Assembly (NCBI GenBank): GCA_964575335.1
Contig: CAZNPU010000009.1
Span: 1-64,000 of the forward strand
Reading direction: 5' to 3'
DNA length: 64,000 nt
Origin: CAZNPU01 sp964575335
GTDB lineage: Bacteria > Planctomycetota > Phycisphaerae > Phycisphaerales > SM1A02
This document shows, in pieces, positions 41,883 through 49,775 of the stretch. Both the position numbers and the translations under genes were made by a program. How positions within the stretch are numbered: the stretch's first letter is position 1; each line of letters begins with the position of its first letter. The notes below the pieces were generated by a model. That model was not told the origin of the DNA, searched no databases, and saw only the letters and a program-made list of their open reading frames with translations.

Positions 41883-43280
41883 ATGCTCAAACGCTACGAC
41901 GAACTTGAACTGCTCGATCTCATCGAAGATGAGCTTGATCCCCAGGCGGCCTCGGCGCTTCGGCAGCGGCTGGAGGCTGATCCGGAGGTGAAACAGCTTG
42001 TCGAGCAGTTCTGCCGCGATCGCGCTGCATTGCGGGCAATCCAGGACCCGCCGCTCCCGCAGGATTTCCTGTCGCAGATCGAGCCCCTGCTGGCCCGGCC
42101 GATGTTGATGGCGCCGGTGGCGAGCGAGGAAGTTGCACTCAAACCCGGTTCGTTTCGGCGGCAGCATCGCCGTCGTGTGCGACGGATTCGCTGGGGCCGA
42201 TTGGCGCTGGTCGCATCGCTCATGCTGGCCATGTTGGCGGGCGTGTGGGTCGGCGTTGATCGCGGTCTGCAATGGGCGCGTCTGGCGTGGAACGAACGGG
42301 TTGCCCAGCCGGACGAATCGCTGCTGGCCGCGTCAACCCCGGAGCCTGCCATGAGTCTTGATGGCAGTTTGCTGGTTTCGGTTGATCGAGGCGTGGTTCA
42401 CCATCATCACCCGCTTCAGGTTCAATCCGGCGCACTGATGTGGCAGTCGGCCGATGCCGCTGGGGCGGCGGGCGCCAACCGCAATGCCACATCATCGCGT
42501 GCAGCGTCTGCAGCGCGCAGCGATGATTCGAAACAGTTTCTCGCTGCGGATTTCGCCATTGTGATCGACGGCAGCGATCTGGCTTCTGTTGAGAAGCACA
42601 TGCAGATGTTCCTGGCCGGCGCAGGCAATCGCGCAGCGCTGGTGCGGAATTTCAGCTACGAACAGGCCCGGCAACTGGAGCAGGAATGGCGCATCGCACA
42701 GGGGAAACGCGAAACGGGAGCCGACTTGGTGACAGCTGCATCCGGGTCTGGAGGCAGTGAGCCTGGCAGTTTGCTGCAGCCATCATCCGATCTCAAGTTG
42801 CTGGCGCAGCGTGTTCGCGAACATATGCGCTTACGACGTCCAGCCGCTTCGCTTGTCACTCGTGACGAGAGCGCTGGTGAAGCCTCGTCGGCAGGCCGAC
42901 CGGTGGTGGGGGCGGCGGATATGGCTCCATCGCTCGAACAGCAGTTGGAATACTCCAGCCGCGGAGCAACGCACACGTTGTCGGTTCCTGCTTCGCAACT
43001 GGCGCAGATGATTGAGCAGTTGTCGCTTGTCGCGAACTATCGCACGACGCTGCAGATGTTGCCGGAGCATGGCGCTGAAGCGGCTGATGAGGCAGAAAAG
43101 ACGAATCGATCCCGTCATGCTGCTGAGTCGTGGCACCCGCTCAAAATCTGGATCGACCAGGGCCCGGCGGTGAAGCGATCGCTGCAGCGTCTGACGCAGG
43201 CCAAAGATGATGCGGTTGTGCTGGTGCCGGTGATCGTGCGTGAGGCAGAGCAGACCAAACGCTCCTCAGCGCCGCGCTGA
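41883..43280 (+). CDS. Single-pass membrane protein, putative anti-sigma factor
   Basis: A 465-residue protein. Residues 1-60 are acidic and helical ('DELELLDLIEDELDPQAASALRQRLEADPEV'), the form of planctomycete anti-sigma N-terminal domains, though without an obvious His-x3-Cys-x2-Cys zinc motif. A basic stretch precedes a membrane segment at about residues 104-124. The outer part is Ala/Ser-rich with no known domain. Its place 134 bp after the sigma gene on the same strand is the main argument for the function. An upstream in-frame GTG (41871) is an alternative start. Confidence 0.6.
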   Translation: MLKRYDELELLDLIEDELDPQAASALRQRLEADPEVKQLVEQFCRDRAALRAIQDPPLPQDFLSQIEPLLARPMLMAPVASEEVALKPGSFRRQHRRRVRRIRWGRLALVASLMLAMLAGVWVGVDRGLQWARLAWNERVAQPDESLLAASTPEPAMSLDGSLLVSVDRGVVHHHHPLQVQSGALMWQSADAAGAAGANRNATSSRAASAARSDDSKQFLAADFAIVIDGSDLASVEKHMQMFLAGAGNRAALVRNFSYEQARQLEQEWRIAQGKRETGADLVTAASGSGGSEPGSLLQPSSDLKLLAQRVREHMRLRRPAASLVTRDESAGEASSAGRPVVGAADMAPSLEQQLEYSSRGATHTLSVPASQLAQMIEQLSLVANYRTTLQMLPEHGAEAADEAEKTNRSRHAAESWHPLKIWIDQGPAVKRSLQRLTQAKDDAVVLVPVIVREAEQTKRSSAPR

Positions 43281-43307
43281 ACGCAAACGCGATAAGTCAG
43301 GTGGGGT

Positions 43308-44018
43308 TTACGAACCGACGGCCTTGTGAGAATGAGCATGGCAGCCGACTTTCGGTTCCTCGCCACGGCGCAGTCGCGCGATATTGGCTCGATGCTGATA
43401 GATCACCAGCGCAGCGATGACGGCTGTGCCCAGAAACGGCGGCGAGGCGTGCAGCAGGTGCGCAAGCGTGTCACTGAGCGGCTGATCCATGGCCGTCGGC
43501 GGCAGCGCAGAAAGCAAATAGCCAATGGGCAGGCTAACAGCCGCGAGCATGCTGGCCACCGAGACATACCGCGTCAATCGCAATGCGGCATACCACACCA
43601 CAAGTGCACCAAGCGTGGGAATGGTCAGCAGCGGCCACATCGCCCCCAGTGCCCCGAAACCCGTTGCCACTCCTTTGCCGCCTCGGAACCCCAGAAACGG
43701 CGAGAACATATGCCCAGCAACCGCCGCAGCCGCCACCGCCAGCCACAGCCACATCTGCCTGCCGGTCAGATCAGCCGGGGAATGTCCCAGCACGTTCGTC
43801 ACCGTGCCCGCCAGCAGCACCGGCACAGCGCCTTTGAGCAAATCCAGCAGGAAGCACAGGACGCCAAGCTTGCGGCCAAGCACGCGGCCGACGTTGGTGG
43901 CGCCGATGTTTTTCGAACCGTGCTGGCGAATATCAACGCCCTTGATGCGCCCGATCAGCACCCCAAAGGGAATCGCGCCGATCAGGTAGGCAGCGATGAT
44001 GCTGAAAGTCCAGTTCAT
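43308..44018 (-). CDS. plsY: Glycerol-3-phosphate acyltransferase PlsY
   Basis: An integral membrane enzyme that transfers acyl groups from acyl-phosphate to glycerol-3-phosphate, the first step of phospholipid synthesis. Family motifs are 'IPFGVLIGRIKGVDIRQHGSKNIGATN' region and 'FLGFRGGKGVATGFG'. Five or more membrane segments fit the fold. The 236-residue length includes a His-rich cytoplasmic tail. The ATG overlaps the stop of the upstream glycosyltransferase (ATGA), so the genes are coupled. Confidence 0.95.
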   Translation of the reverse strand: MNWTFSIIAAYLIGAIPFGVLIGRIKGVDIRQHGSKNIGATNVGRVLGRKLGVLCFLLDLLKGAVPVLLAGTVTNVLGHSPADLTGRQMWLWLAVAAAAVAGHMFSPFLGFRGGKGVATGFGALGAMWPLLTIPTLGALVVWYAALRLTRYVSVASMLAAVSLPIGYLLSALPPTAMDQPLSDTLAHLLHASPPFLGTAVIAALVIYQHRANIARLRRGEEPKVGCHAHSHKAVGS

Positions 44019-45205
44019 CCGTACTCGTTTCCCTGAATGAATGCCGCTTGGTTGCCGTTCTCTCTCGCCGCCAGAATTTCCCGGTAAACCTGTAACGTAT
44101 GCTCGACCATATGGTCCGTTGTGTGAAGCTGCAGCGCCCGCTGCTCGGCGCGGTCGACCATTGCGTTGCGCAGTTCGGGTGATTCAAGCGTGAGTATCAA
44201 TGCACGAGCCAGCGCTTCGGGATTGTGAGGCGGGACGACCATCGCAACCGGCTCGGCGCCCGGAACGTTCATCCCAACCACTTCCGGAATGCCGCCGGCG
44301 CTGGTGGTGACCAGCGGCACGCGGGCGAACATGACATCCAGCAGACTTGAACCCAGCCCTTCCTGGATCGACGGCAGAACGAAAACGTCGGCCGCCTTCA
44401 ACAGATCGCCGACATCCCGGCGATAGCCGAGAAACGTCACTTTGTGAGCGATGTTGAGTTCGGACGCGAGATGTTCCAATGAGCTGCGCAGCGGGCCGTC
44501 GCCGGCAAATACGGCATGAACATGCGGCAATCGCTGCAGGACGTGCGGCAGGGCCTGGAGCAGGTATCGATGGCCCTTGTTCGGCCGCAGTGAAGCGACG
44601 GTGAGGATCATCAACTGATCATCGCGCACGCCTGCTGCTGCGCGGCCGCGTTCCCGATTGCCTTCGCGCGCACGCTGCGGATCGACGCCGTCATACACCA
44701 CACGAATCATCCTGTCCGGAATGCCCCGGTTTCTGCAGACATTGGCCACCGCGTGCGAGACGGCGATGACGCGGTCACAGAGGTTGCGGTACACCCAGGG
44801 TGAGCGTGCAGGCAAGTCTACACGCCGGCTGGCCACCCGTGCGCGGATTCCAGCGCCCCAGACGGCAAAGCCCGGGCCGCTCAGGGCGTGGGAATCGTGA
44901 AAATGAATCACGTCCGGCTGAAGGCGTCGAATCAGACGCCGAAGTTTCCACAACGCTCGCGGGTTGCGGCCGCGCCCGGGAAACTCATGCACGTCATAGC
45001 CTTCCTGTGACATGCGTAGGGCGAACTCGCCGCCCGCCCGCGCCAGTACGCTGCAGCGGTGACCTCGGAGACACAACCCGCGCACCAGTTGCCGGGCCTG
45101 CTCTTCTCCGCCGTGCCAGGTGATCTGCGTGGAGACGTGAACAATGGTGAACGAAGCGTTAGTACCGTTGCTGTTGTTAGTGTTGTTGTTCTGATTTTCG
45201 CTCAC
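44015..45205 (-). CDS. Glycosyltransferase family 4
   Basis: A GT-B fold, retaining glycosyltransferase likely acting on lipopolysaccharide or another envelope glycan. 'HVSTQITWHGGEEQAR' begins the acceptor domain and 'VASLRPNKGHRYLLQAL' the donor domain. 'PSIQEGLGSSLLDVMFARVPLVTT' holds the conserved EX7E-type motif in modified form. Start is a GTG followed by an Asn-rich stretch of about 17 residues. It is coupled to plsY downstream and shares the strand with the O-antigen ligase and GT2 genes upstream. Confidence 0.87.
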   Translation of the reverse strand: MSENQNNNTNNSNGTNASFTIVHVSTQITWHGGEEQARQLVRGLCLRGHRCSVLARAGGEFALRMSQEGYDVHEFPGRGRNPRALWKLRRLIRRLQPDVIHFHDSHALSGPGFAVWGAGIRARVASRRVDLPARSPWVYRNLCDRVIAVSHAVANVCRNRGIPDRMIRVVYDGVDPQRAREGNRERGRAAAGVRDDQLMILTVASLRPNKGHRYLLQALPHVLQRLPHVHAVFAGDGPLRSSLEHLASELNIAHKVTFLGYRRDVGDLLKAADVFVLPSIQEGLGSSLLDVMFARVPLVTTSAGGIPEVVGMNVPGAEPVAMVVPPHNPEALARALILTLESPELRNAMVDRAEQRALQLHTTDHMVEHTLQVYREILAARENGNQAAFIQGNEYG

Positions 45206-45234
45206 CGAGTGTCTTCCTCGCGGCAGCCCATCGC

Positions 45235-45319
45235 GGCTCGGATGATATGGCCAGTCAATGCTTTGTGCAGCAAATCACCATCCATTATCCATTTCTGTTT
45301 TCGCGTACTTTGCGGTGAA
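45235..45319. repeat. Truncated CGCGGAG element (right half only)
   Basis: It contains GCTTTGTGCAGCAAATC and a decayed right terminus (TTTGCGGTGAACC), matching the right half of the copy at 40435. No left terminus is visible. It lies directly against the next complete copy. Confidence 0.55.
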
Positions 45320-45334
45320 CCATGTTTCGGGAAA

Positions 45335-45512
45335 TTTACCGCGGAGAGCGCGGAGATCGCGGAGGGGGGGATGAGGGTTGCGCCAGTGATCGACGCGTTG
45401 TGATGCTGTCACTCGCAGTTTGGATGATCTGATCAGCCGATGCTTTGCCTGCGATTCTCGCCACCTATCACCCATTCCCATCTCCGCGTGCTCCGCGTCC
45501 TCCGCGGTGAAC
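45335..45512. repeat. CGCGGAG intergenic element, copy E
   Basis: Left terminus TTTACCGCGGAG, right terminus CTCCGCGGTGAA. The core includes GATCTGATCAGCCGATGC. Its right end reaches into the last codons of the O-antigen ligase gene on the minus strand, so that protein's C-terminus may have been altered by the element. Confidence 0.7.
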
Positions 45513-46784
45513 CACACTCATCGGCTGCAAAACAAGCGTGATGGCGAAGGCCAGCAGGCCAAGGGTTGTGCCGCGGTCATGGTGCGTGTCGGTCAGGGCG
45601 GTGATCATCCAGGAAAACATGACAAAGAACGTACCGTCGGTATATGGCGCGTGCATCGGGGCGTTCCATGCGCCTTTGAGCGAGAGGACGAAAAGCGCCA
45701 GCACGATTGCTGCTCCTATCGCGCCGGTGCACGCCAGCACCTGCATGTAGACCGAATGGGCGTGGGTGTATTCATCGAGCAGGGGACCGTAGCGGGGGTG
45801 ATGTTTCGGTGTGCGGTAGCCGCCGGCTCCGGCTCCAATGACAGGCGACTGCAGAAACGTATCCCACGCGATGCCCCAGCTTGCCACGCGATGGCCGAAG
45901 TCCGTGTTGTACGAACCTTCCTTCATGCGCTGCACGTTATCCAGGGCGTTGTTGTATCGGGTGACAATCATGTCCGATGCAGCCAGGTAGACTCCGCCGG
46001 CGCCGAGCATGCCGCAGATTGCGATGGCGATGGCCAGCTTGCGCGTGTGAGGCCGCCGGATTGCCGCGATGATCACTAAAAGTGGGATCACAATGGTCGC
46101 TGCGATCCACGATGACCGCCCGCCGGTGCTCACAAGGCCGATGGCTGCTGCAAGAAAGCCTGCAGCGGAAATCCACCGCACGTTGCGTGTGCCGTTGAGC
46201 ACAGCCGTCAGATGCCAGCACATGGCGGTTACGCACAGAAGCGCCGCAATGTTGGGGTGCGTCAGCCCGCCCAGCCGGGTGCTGTATTTCGTGAACTCCA
46301 GGATATGGGCAAGATTCAGTATCTGCAGCGCATTTTGCACAGCAACGCTGAGGAGAAACGCTGCGATGAGTTTTCCTGCAGTGTCGACGATCGGCCAGAG
46401 CATCAGCGGCGTGAGTACAGCACGAAATGCACGCCATTCGGTCATGCCGTGGGATGGATCACTGCTCCAGAGAATGCTCAATCCATGAAACGCTGCCCAT
46501 CCCAGAAGCAGCCAGAGAACGACAGCGCGGGCAAGGAATCGATAGCACGGCCAGGTATGCGGCAGCCGGATGACAGCCATGACCAAAAGCAGCGCAAAGC
46601 CGATCGATCCCGGCGCTGCTTCCAGCGCGAGCGTGAATGCATAGAGCATTCCAAAGCCCACATGCAGCTTGTGGCCAAGCGGATCGCGCTGACGCCCCAG
46701 CGCCAATGCCTGGGCAAATGACAATGCGTGTGCATCAGCCAAAGCGTCGGGAACGACCGGCATCTGGGCCGCAGATGATCTCAC
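45468..46784 (-). CDS. O-antigen ligase family membrane protein (Wzy/WaaL-like)
   Basis: A 438-residue polytopic membrane protein with about ten hydrophobic segments. The large outside loop contains 'SPVIGAGAGGYRTPKHHPRYGPLLDEYTHAHSVYMQ', the characteristic region of O-antigen ligases and polymerases with 'HAHS' as the conserved His motif. I chose the GTG that overlaps the stop of the upstream GT2 gene (GTGA), with CAGGAG eight bases before it. The C-terminal residues are encoded by the end of a repeat element, so the tail ('HRGGRGARGDGNG') is probably not original. Confidence 0.84.
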   Translation of the reverse strand: MRSSAAQMPVVPDALADAHALSFAQALALGRQRDPLGHKLHVGFGMLYAFTLALEAAPGSIGFALLLVMAVIRLPHTWPCYRFLARAVVLWLLLGWAAFHGLSILWSSDPSHGMTEWRAFRAVLTPLMLWPIVDTAGKLIAAFLLSVAVQNALQILNLAHILEFTKYSTRLGGLTHPNIAALLCVTAMCWHLTAVLNGTRNVRWISAAGFLAAAIGLVSTGGRSSWIAATIVIPLLVIIAAIRRPHTRKLAIAIAICGMLGAGGVYLAASDMIVTRYNNALDNVQRMKEGSYNTDFGHRVASWGIAWDTFLQSPVIGAGAGGYRTPKHHPRYGPLLDEYTHAHSVYMQVLACTGAIGAAIVLALFVLSLKGAWNAPMHAPYTDGTFFVMFSWMITALTDTHHDRGTTLGLLAFAITLVLQPMSVVHRGGRGARGDGNG

Positions 46785-47566
46785 GCATGCGGCTCCTGAT
46801 TTCTGCAACTGTTATGTTTGGCGGCAAGGTATGCGTGCTTGAGCATTGCAGCATTGGCGGTCATGCCTGCTGCAATCAGGCCGCGCCATCCATCCAGAAA
46901 GCCTCGTTTGAGAATCAACTGCTTGAACATCGCAGCAGGCGGGTTGATCAGAAGATGCAAAGCTGAGCCGCCGCTGTTGCGTTCCTCAGCCGCCTGGCGG
47001 GCGTAGATAATCTGCCGCTGCGCCAGATCGCTCAAATCTGCCCACGAGTCATGCCGCAGATCGCCCTTGAGCTTGCCGACTTTGCCGGGAACTTCAATGC
47101 GTTCATGGGGATTTTCGCCCATTGCCCTGCCGCGATTGCTGCGAAACAGCCGCAGACGCCATTCCGGCTGATAGGTGTGATGCAGCCAGCCGCCCAGGAA
47201 CCACACTTTGCGATTCAGCAGCCATCCGTCGTAGCTTGGATCGTTGGTTTCAACAACCTGCCGAATCGATTCCCGCAGGGGCGGTTCAAGCGATTCATCG
47301 GAATCCAGCGCCAGTATCCATTCATGGTCGCGGCATTGGTCAATGGAGAACTGCCTTTGTGCCACATGACCCAGCCACTCTTGATGAATGACCTCTGCGC
47401 CAAGTGAGCGACACATCTCAACCGTTCCGTCGGTCGATCCGCTGTCCACAACGACGATTCTCTTTGCCAAACCCTGCACGCTTCGCACGGCGCGCTCAAT
47501 GGTGCGCATGCTGTTGCAGGCAGTCATGGCGACGGCGAGATCGCTGGAGGGCGTTGAAGTGCTCAT
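46781..47566 (-). CDS. Family 2 glycosyltransferase, lipopolysaccharide core type (WaaE/KdtX-like)
   Basis: This inverting GT-A enzyme probably adds glucose to the LPS inner core. 'LAVAMTACNSMRTIERAVRSV', 'VVVDSGSTDGTVEMC' and 'WILALDSDESL' form the nucleotide-sugar and metal sites. 'DLRHDSW' and 'KQLILKRGFLDGWRGLIAA' match the WaaE/KdtX subgroup. Length 261 is normal. It is the first gene of a minus-strand unit of GT2, O-antigen ligase, GT4 and plsY. Confidence 0.87.
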   Translation of the reverse strand: MSTSTPSSDLAVAMTACNSMRTIERAVRSVQGLAKRIVVVDSGSTDGTVEMCRSLGAEVIHQEWLGHVAQRQFSIDQCRDHEWILALDSDESLEPPLRESIRQVVETNDPSYDGWLLNRKVWFLGGWLHHTYQPEWRLRLFRSNRGRAMGENPHERIEVPGKVGKLKGDLRHDSWADLSDLAQRQIIYARQAAEERNSGGSALHLLINPPAAMFKQLILKRGFLDGWRGLIAAGMTANAAMLKHAYLAAKHNSCRNQEPHA

Positions 47567-47666
47567 GGAACGAAAACGTCATAACGCAACAGTGTGAGAG
47601 TGCGGAGTATATATCGACTCTCGATTTGGAAGGCGTCGCTTGGCAGGATGATCGAATCTGCACGCA

Positions 47667-48374
47667 ATGGCTGCTATCTTGAATGGTGAATTGGCTCGCC
47701 CCGCTCATGCGATCAAATGTCTGAAAGCTGACGGCCTGAACAGCGTCTGGCTGACGCAGCCGCCGGGCCAGCCGCTGCGCACAGTCAAAACCTGGCCGCT
47801 GGGGCCGGCGATGGCGTTGAAATTGCTTCTGGGCATCGCGCAGCCGCAGCGTCAGATCCGCGGAATGCGCCGGCTTAGGCGGCTGGGGATCAACACCCCA
47901 GCGAACGTCGGCTCGTGGCGAATCTGCAGGCGCGGCGGCCGATATGCAGTTGAACTGACTCTGGAATATGCGCCGGGGCAATCGGCCTGGGAGATCGCTT
48001 CAGATACAGGCGATATTCAGCGTCCCGATGACGCCTGCCTGTTGCATGCAGCTCGCAGCATCGGCCGGATCGTGCACATTTTGGGGCAGGGCGGGGTGTT
48101 TCACCGCGATCTCAAGCTGTCCAATGTTGTCATCGACTTTGCCACGGCTAAGCACCCGACTATCTGGCTGATCGATCCCGTCGGCGTGAGAGCGATGCGA
48201 CAGCGAACCAGAGAATACGGGCGCATGCTGGAGCGTCTGGCTGTGCAGCCCCTGGGACTTGAACCATCGCTTGCCCGGCGCATTCGTATTGCGGTGTTGC
48301 GCAGTGCGTTGCGGCCGCTCCCGGCGCACGACCGCCGAGAGGTATGTCGAGAGCTGCGGGCAATGGCTCGCTGA
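47667..48374 (+). CDS. Kinase-like protein, possible LPS core kinase
   Basis: A 235-residue protein with a reduced protein-kinase fold, comparable to Kdo/heptose kinases (KdkA/WaaP). 'VKTWPL' offers the nucleotide-binding Lys, 'GVFHRDLKLSNVVID' is the catalytic loop with Asp and Asn, and 'WLIDPVGVR' stands in the place of the metal-binding DFG/DFD motif. The C-lobe is short. Its divergent position next to LPS genes supports a role in phosphorylating LPS core sugar, but the exact substrate is inferred. Confidence 0.72.
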   Translation: MAAILNGELARPAHAIKCLKADGLNSVWLTQPPGQPLRTVKTWPLGPAMALKLLLGIAQPQRQIRGMRRLRRLGINTPANVGSWRICRRGGRYAVELTLEYAPGQSAWEIASDTGDIQRPDDACLLHAARSIGRIVHILGQGGVFHRDLKLSNVVIDFATAKHPTIWLIDPVGVRAMRQRTREYGRMLERLAVQPLGLEPSLARRIRIAVLRSALRPLPAHDRREVCRELRAMAR

Positions 48375-48502
48375 ACTGAGATAAGAAGGGAGAGGACAAG
48401 GAGACAGAGAGACAAGGGGGAGGGGAGCGTTTGTTTTCTGACGAATATCTTTCTTGTGATGAAATCCATGTGTGGCGTTTCGACCTTTAGGCGATTGCTA
48501 GC

Positions 48503-48508
48503 TATCCT
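48503..48508 (+). promoter_or_regulatory. Predicted -10 element TATCCT of the gmhB-like gene
   Basis: TATCCT is followed by eight bases and then the GTG start. It has the same geometry as the TACACT promoters. Confidence 0.45.
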
Positions 48509-48516
48509 GCCCAACC

Positions 48517-49458
48517 GTGGAACCTGCTGTATTTCTTGATCGCGACAATACGCTGATCGCCAATGACGGCGATCTTGGCGAGCCGGACTCGGTGCGATTG
48601 CTTGACGGCGTCGCTGCGGGGCTCAAAGCCTTGCGCGAGGCGGGCTATCGCCTGGTGGTGGTCACCAATCAGGGAGGCGTGGCCCGGGGCCGCTTTACCG
48701 AAGAAGACGTGGATGCGGTGCACCAGCGCATTGCGCTGCTGGTGGACGCCCAAGCCAACGCGCTGGGGCTGATCGACCGCTTTTACTACTGTCCGTATCA
48801 CCCGGAGGCGACCGTTGCGGAGTACAAACGCGATCATCCCTGGCGCAAGCCGCATCCGGGCATGATCCTGCAGGCCGCCCGCGACATGGGGCTGGATTTG
48901 TCGGCTTCGTGGATGATCGGCGATCAGGAACGCGATGTGCTTGCCGGGCGGGCCGCCGGTTGTGAAACGATCCTCATCACGCGCGATGCGGAACTGGCCC
49001 AGCGAGCCAATCCGCACAATGTGGTTCAGAATTTCACTGAAGCGGTGCAGGTTATTCTGCGGCACGCCAAACCGCCTGCGCTCATCAGCGGCAACGGCCA
49101 GCGCGGTGCGTCCAATGCTCCCGATGCGCTTGGCGCGGACAATGCAAACGATTCAAGCGCAGCCGCAGCGTCGCCAGCGGCGGAATTGCGTCCAAGCGAA
49201 TCAATGGCGGCGGAGTTCAGCGGGTTGCGTCGGGCGATCAGCGATCTGGCGGAAGAACTTCGCTCCGATCGCATGCGGCGTGCCGACTTCACCATCGTTC
49301 GCATGGCGGCTGGTCTTTTTCAGCTCCTGGCGTTCCTGCTTGCGCTGTTGGGGCTGTTGCAGTTGGCGAATACCGATCTGTTCATCAAGTGGATGATCGG
49401 CGCGGCTTTGGTGCAACTGGTCACGCTTACGCTGCTGGTGCTGGATCTGAAGGGATGA
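48517..49458 (+). CDS. gmhB: D-glycero-D-manno-heptose 1,7-bisphosphate 7-phosphatase fused to a membrane domain
   Basis: GmhB removes the 7-phosphate in ADP-heptose synthesis for LPS. HAD motifs are 'FLDRDNTLI', 'VVTNQGG', 'RKPHPGMI' and 'WMIGDQERD'. The zinc loop is altered: 'CPYHPEA' keeps the first Cys, but the later 'CxC' is replaced by 'HPW'. After residue 180 the chain continues through an Ala/Ser-rich linker and a helix ('LRRAISDLAEEL') to two membrane segments, which ordinary GmhB (about 190 residues) lacks. The start is a GTG eight bases after a TATCCT hexamer. The stop overlaps the next gene's ATG. Confidence 0.85.
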   Translation: MEPAVFLDRDNTLIANDGDLGEPDSVRLLDGVAAGLKALREAGYRLVVVTNQGGVARGRFTEEDVDAVHQRIALLVDAQANALGLIDRFYYCPYHPEATVAEYKRDHPWRKPHPGMILQAARDMGLDLSASWMIGDQERDVLAGRAAGCETILITRDAELAQRANPHNVVQNFTEAVQVILRHAKPPALISGNGQRGASNAPDALGADNANDSSAAAASPAAELRPSESMAAEFSGLRRAISDLAEELRSDRMRRADFTIVRMAAGLFQLLAFLLALLGLLQLANTDLFIKWMIGAALVQLVTLTLLVLDLKG

Positions 49459-49775
49459 GCGACGCGCCGATCTGCGAAATTACTCTGCGCGCTCTGGAAG
49501 GTCAGCCGCTGGCTGATGCGCGCGTACGCGACATGGTGGAGGCGACGGCGCACGCCATTGCAGAGCGGCAGGGCGTCAAGGTGCTTGGCCTGCACACAGC
49601 GCCCGATCGCATCACCGTGCGGCTGAACGTCGGACGCATTGAAGCGATCGGTTTCGCTGCGGAGCTTCGCCGCCTCACCACGCGCTGGTATACGCAGAAG
49701 TACGGCGTTGATACGCTCTGGGGCGAACCGCCGGACGATGAGCCTGATGAATCTGAGGTGTGGAAAACGAGGTGA
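49455..49775 (+). CDS. Small hypothetical protein coupled to gmhB
   Basis: A 106-residue acidic protein of mixed alpha/beta pattern ('CEITLRALEGQPLADARVRDMVEATAHAIAERQG', 'ITVRLNVGRIEAIGFAAELRRLTTRWY'). I do not recognise the family. Its ATG overlaps the gmhB stop (ATGA), and its own stop overlaps the following heptosyltransferase gene, so it is translated as the middle gene of a tight three-gene LPS operon. A small regulator or chaperone of that pathway would fit, but nothing in the sequence shows it. Confidence 0.72.
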   Translation: MSDAPICEITLRALEGQPLADARVRDMVEATAHAIAERQGVKVLGLHTAPDRITVRLNVGRIEAIGFAAELRRLTTRWYTQKYGVDTLWGEPPDDEPDESEVWKTR

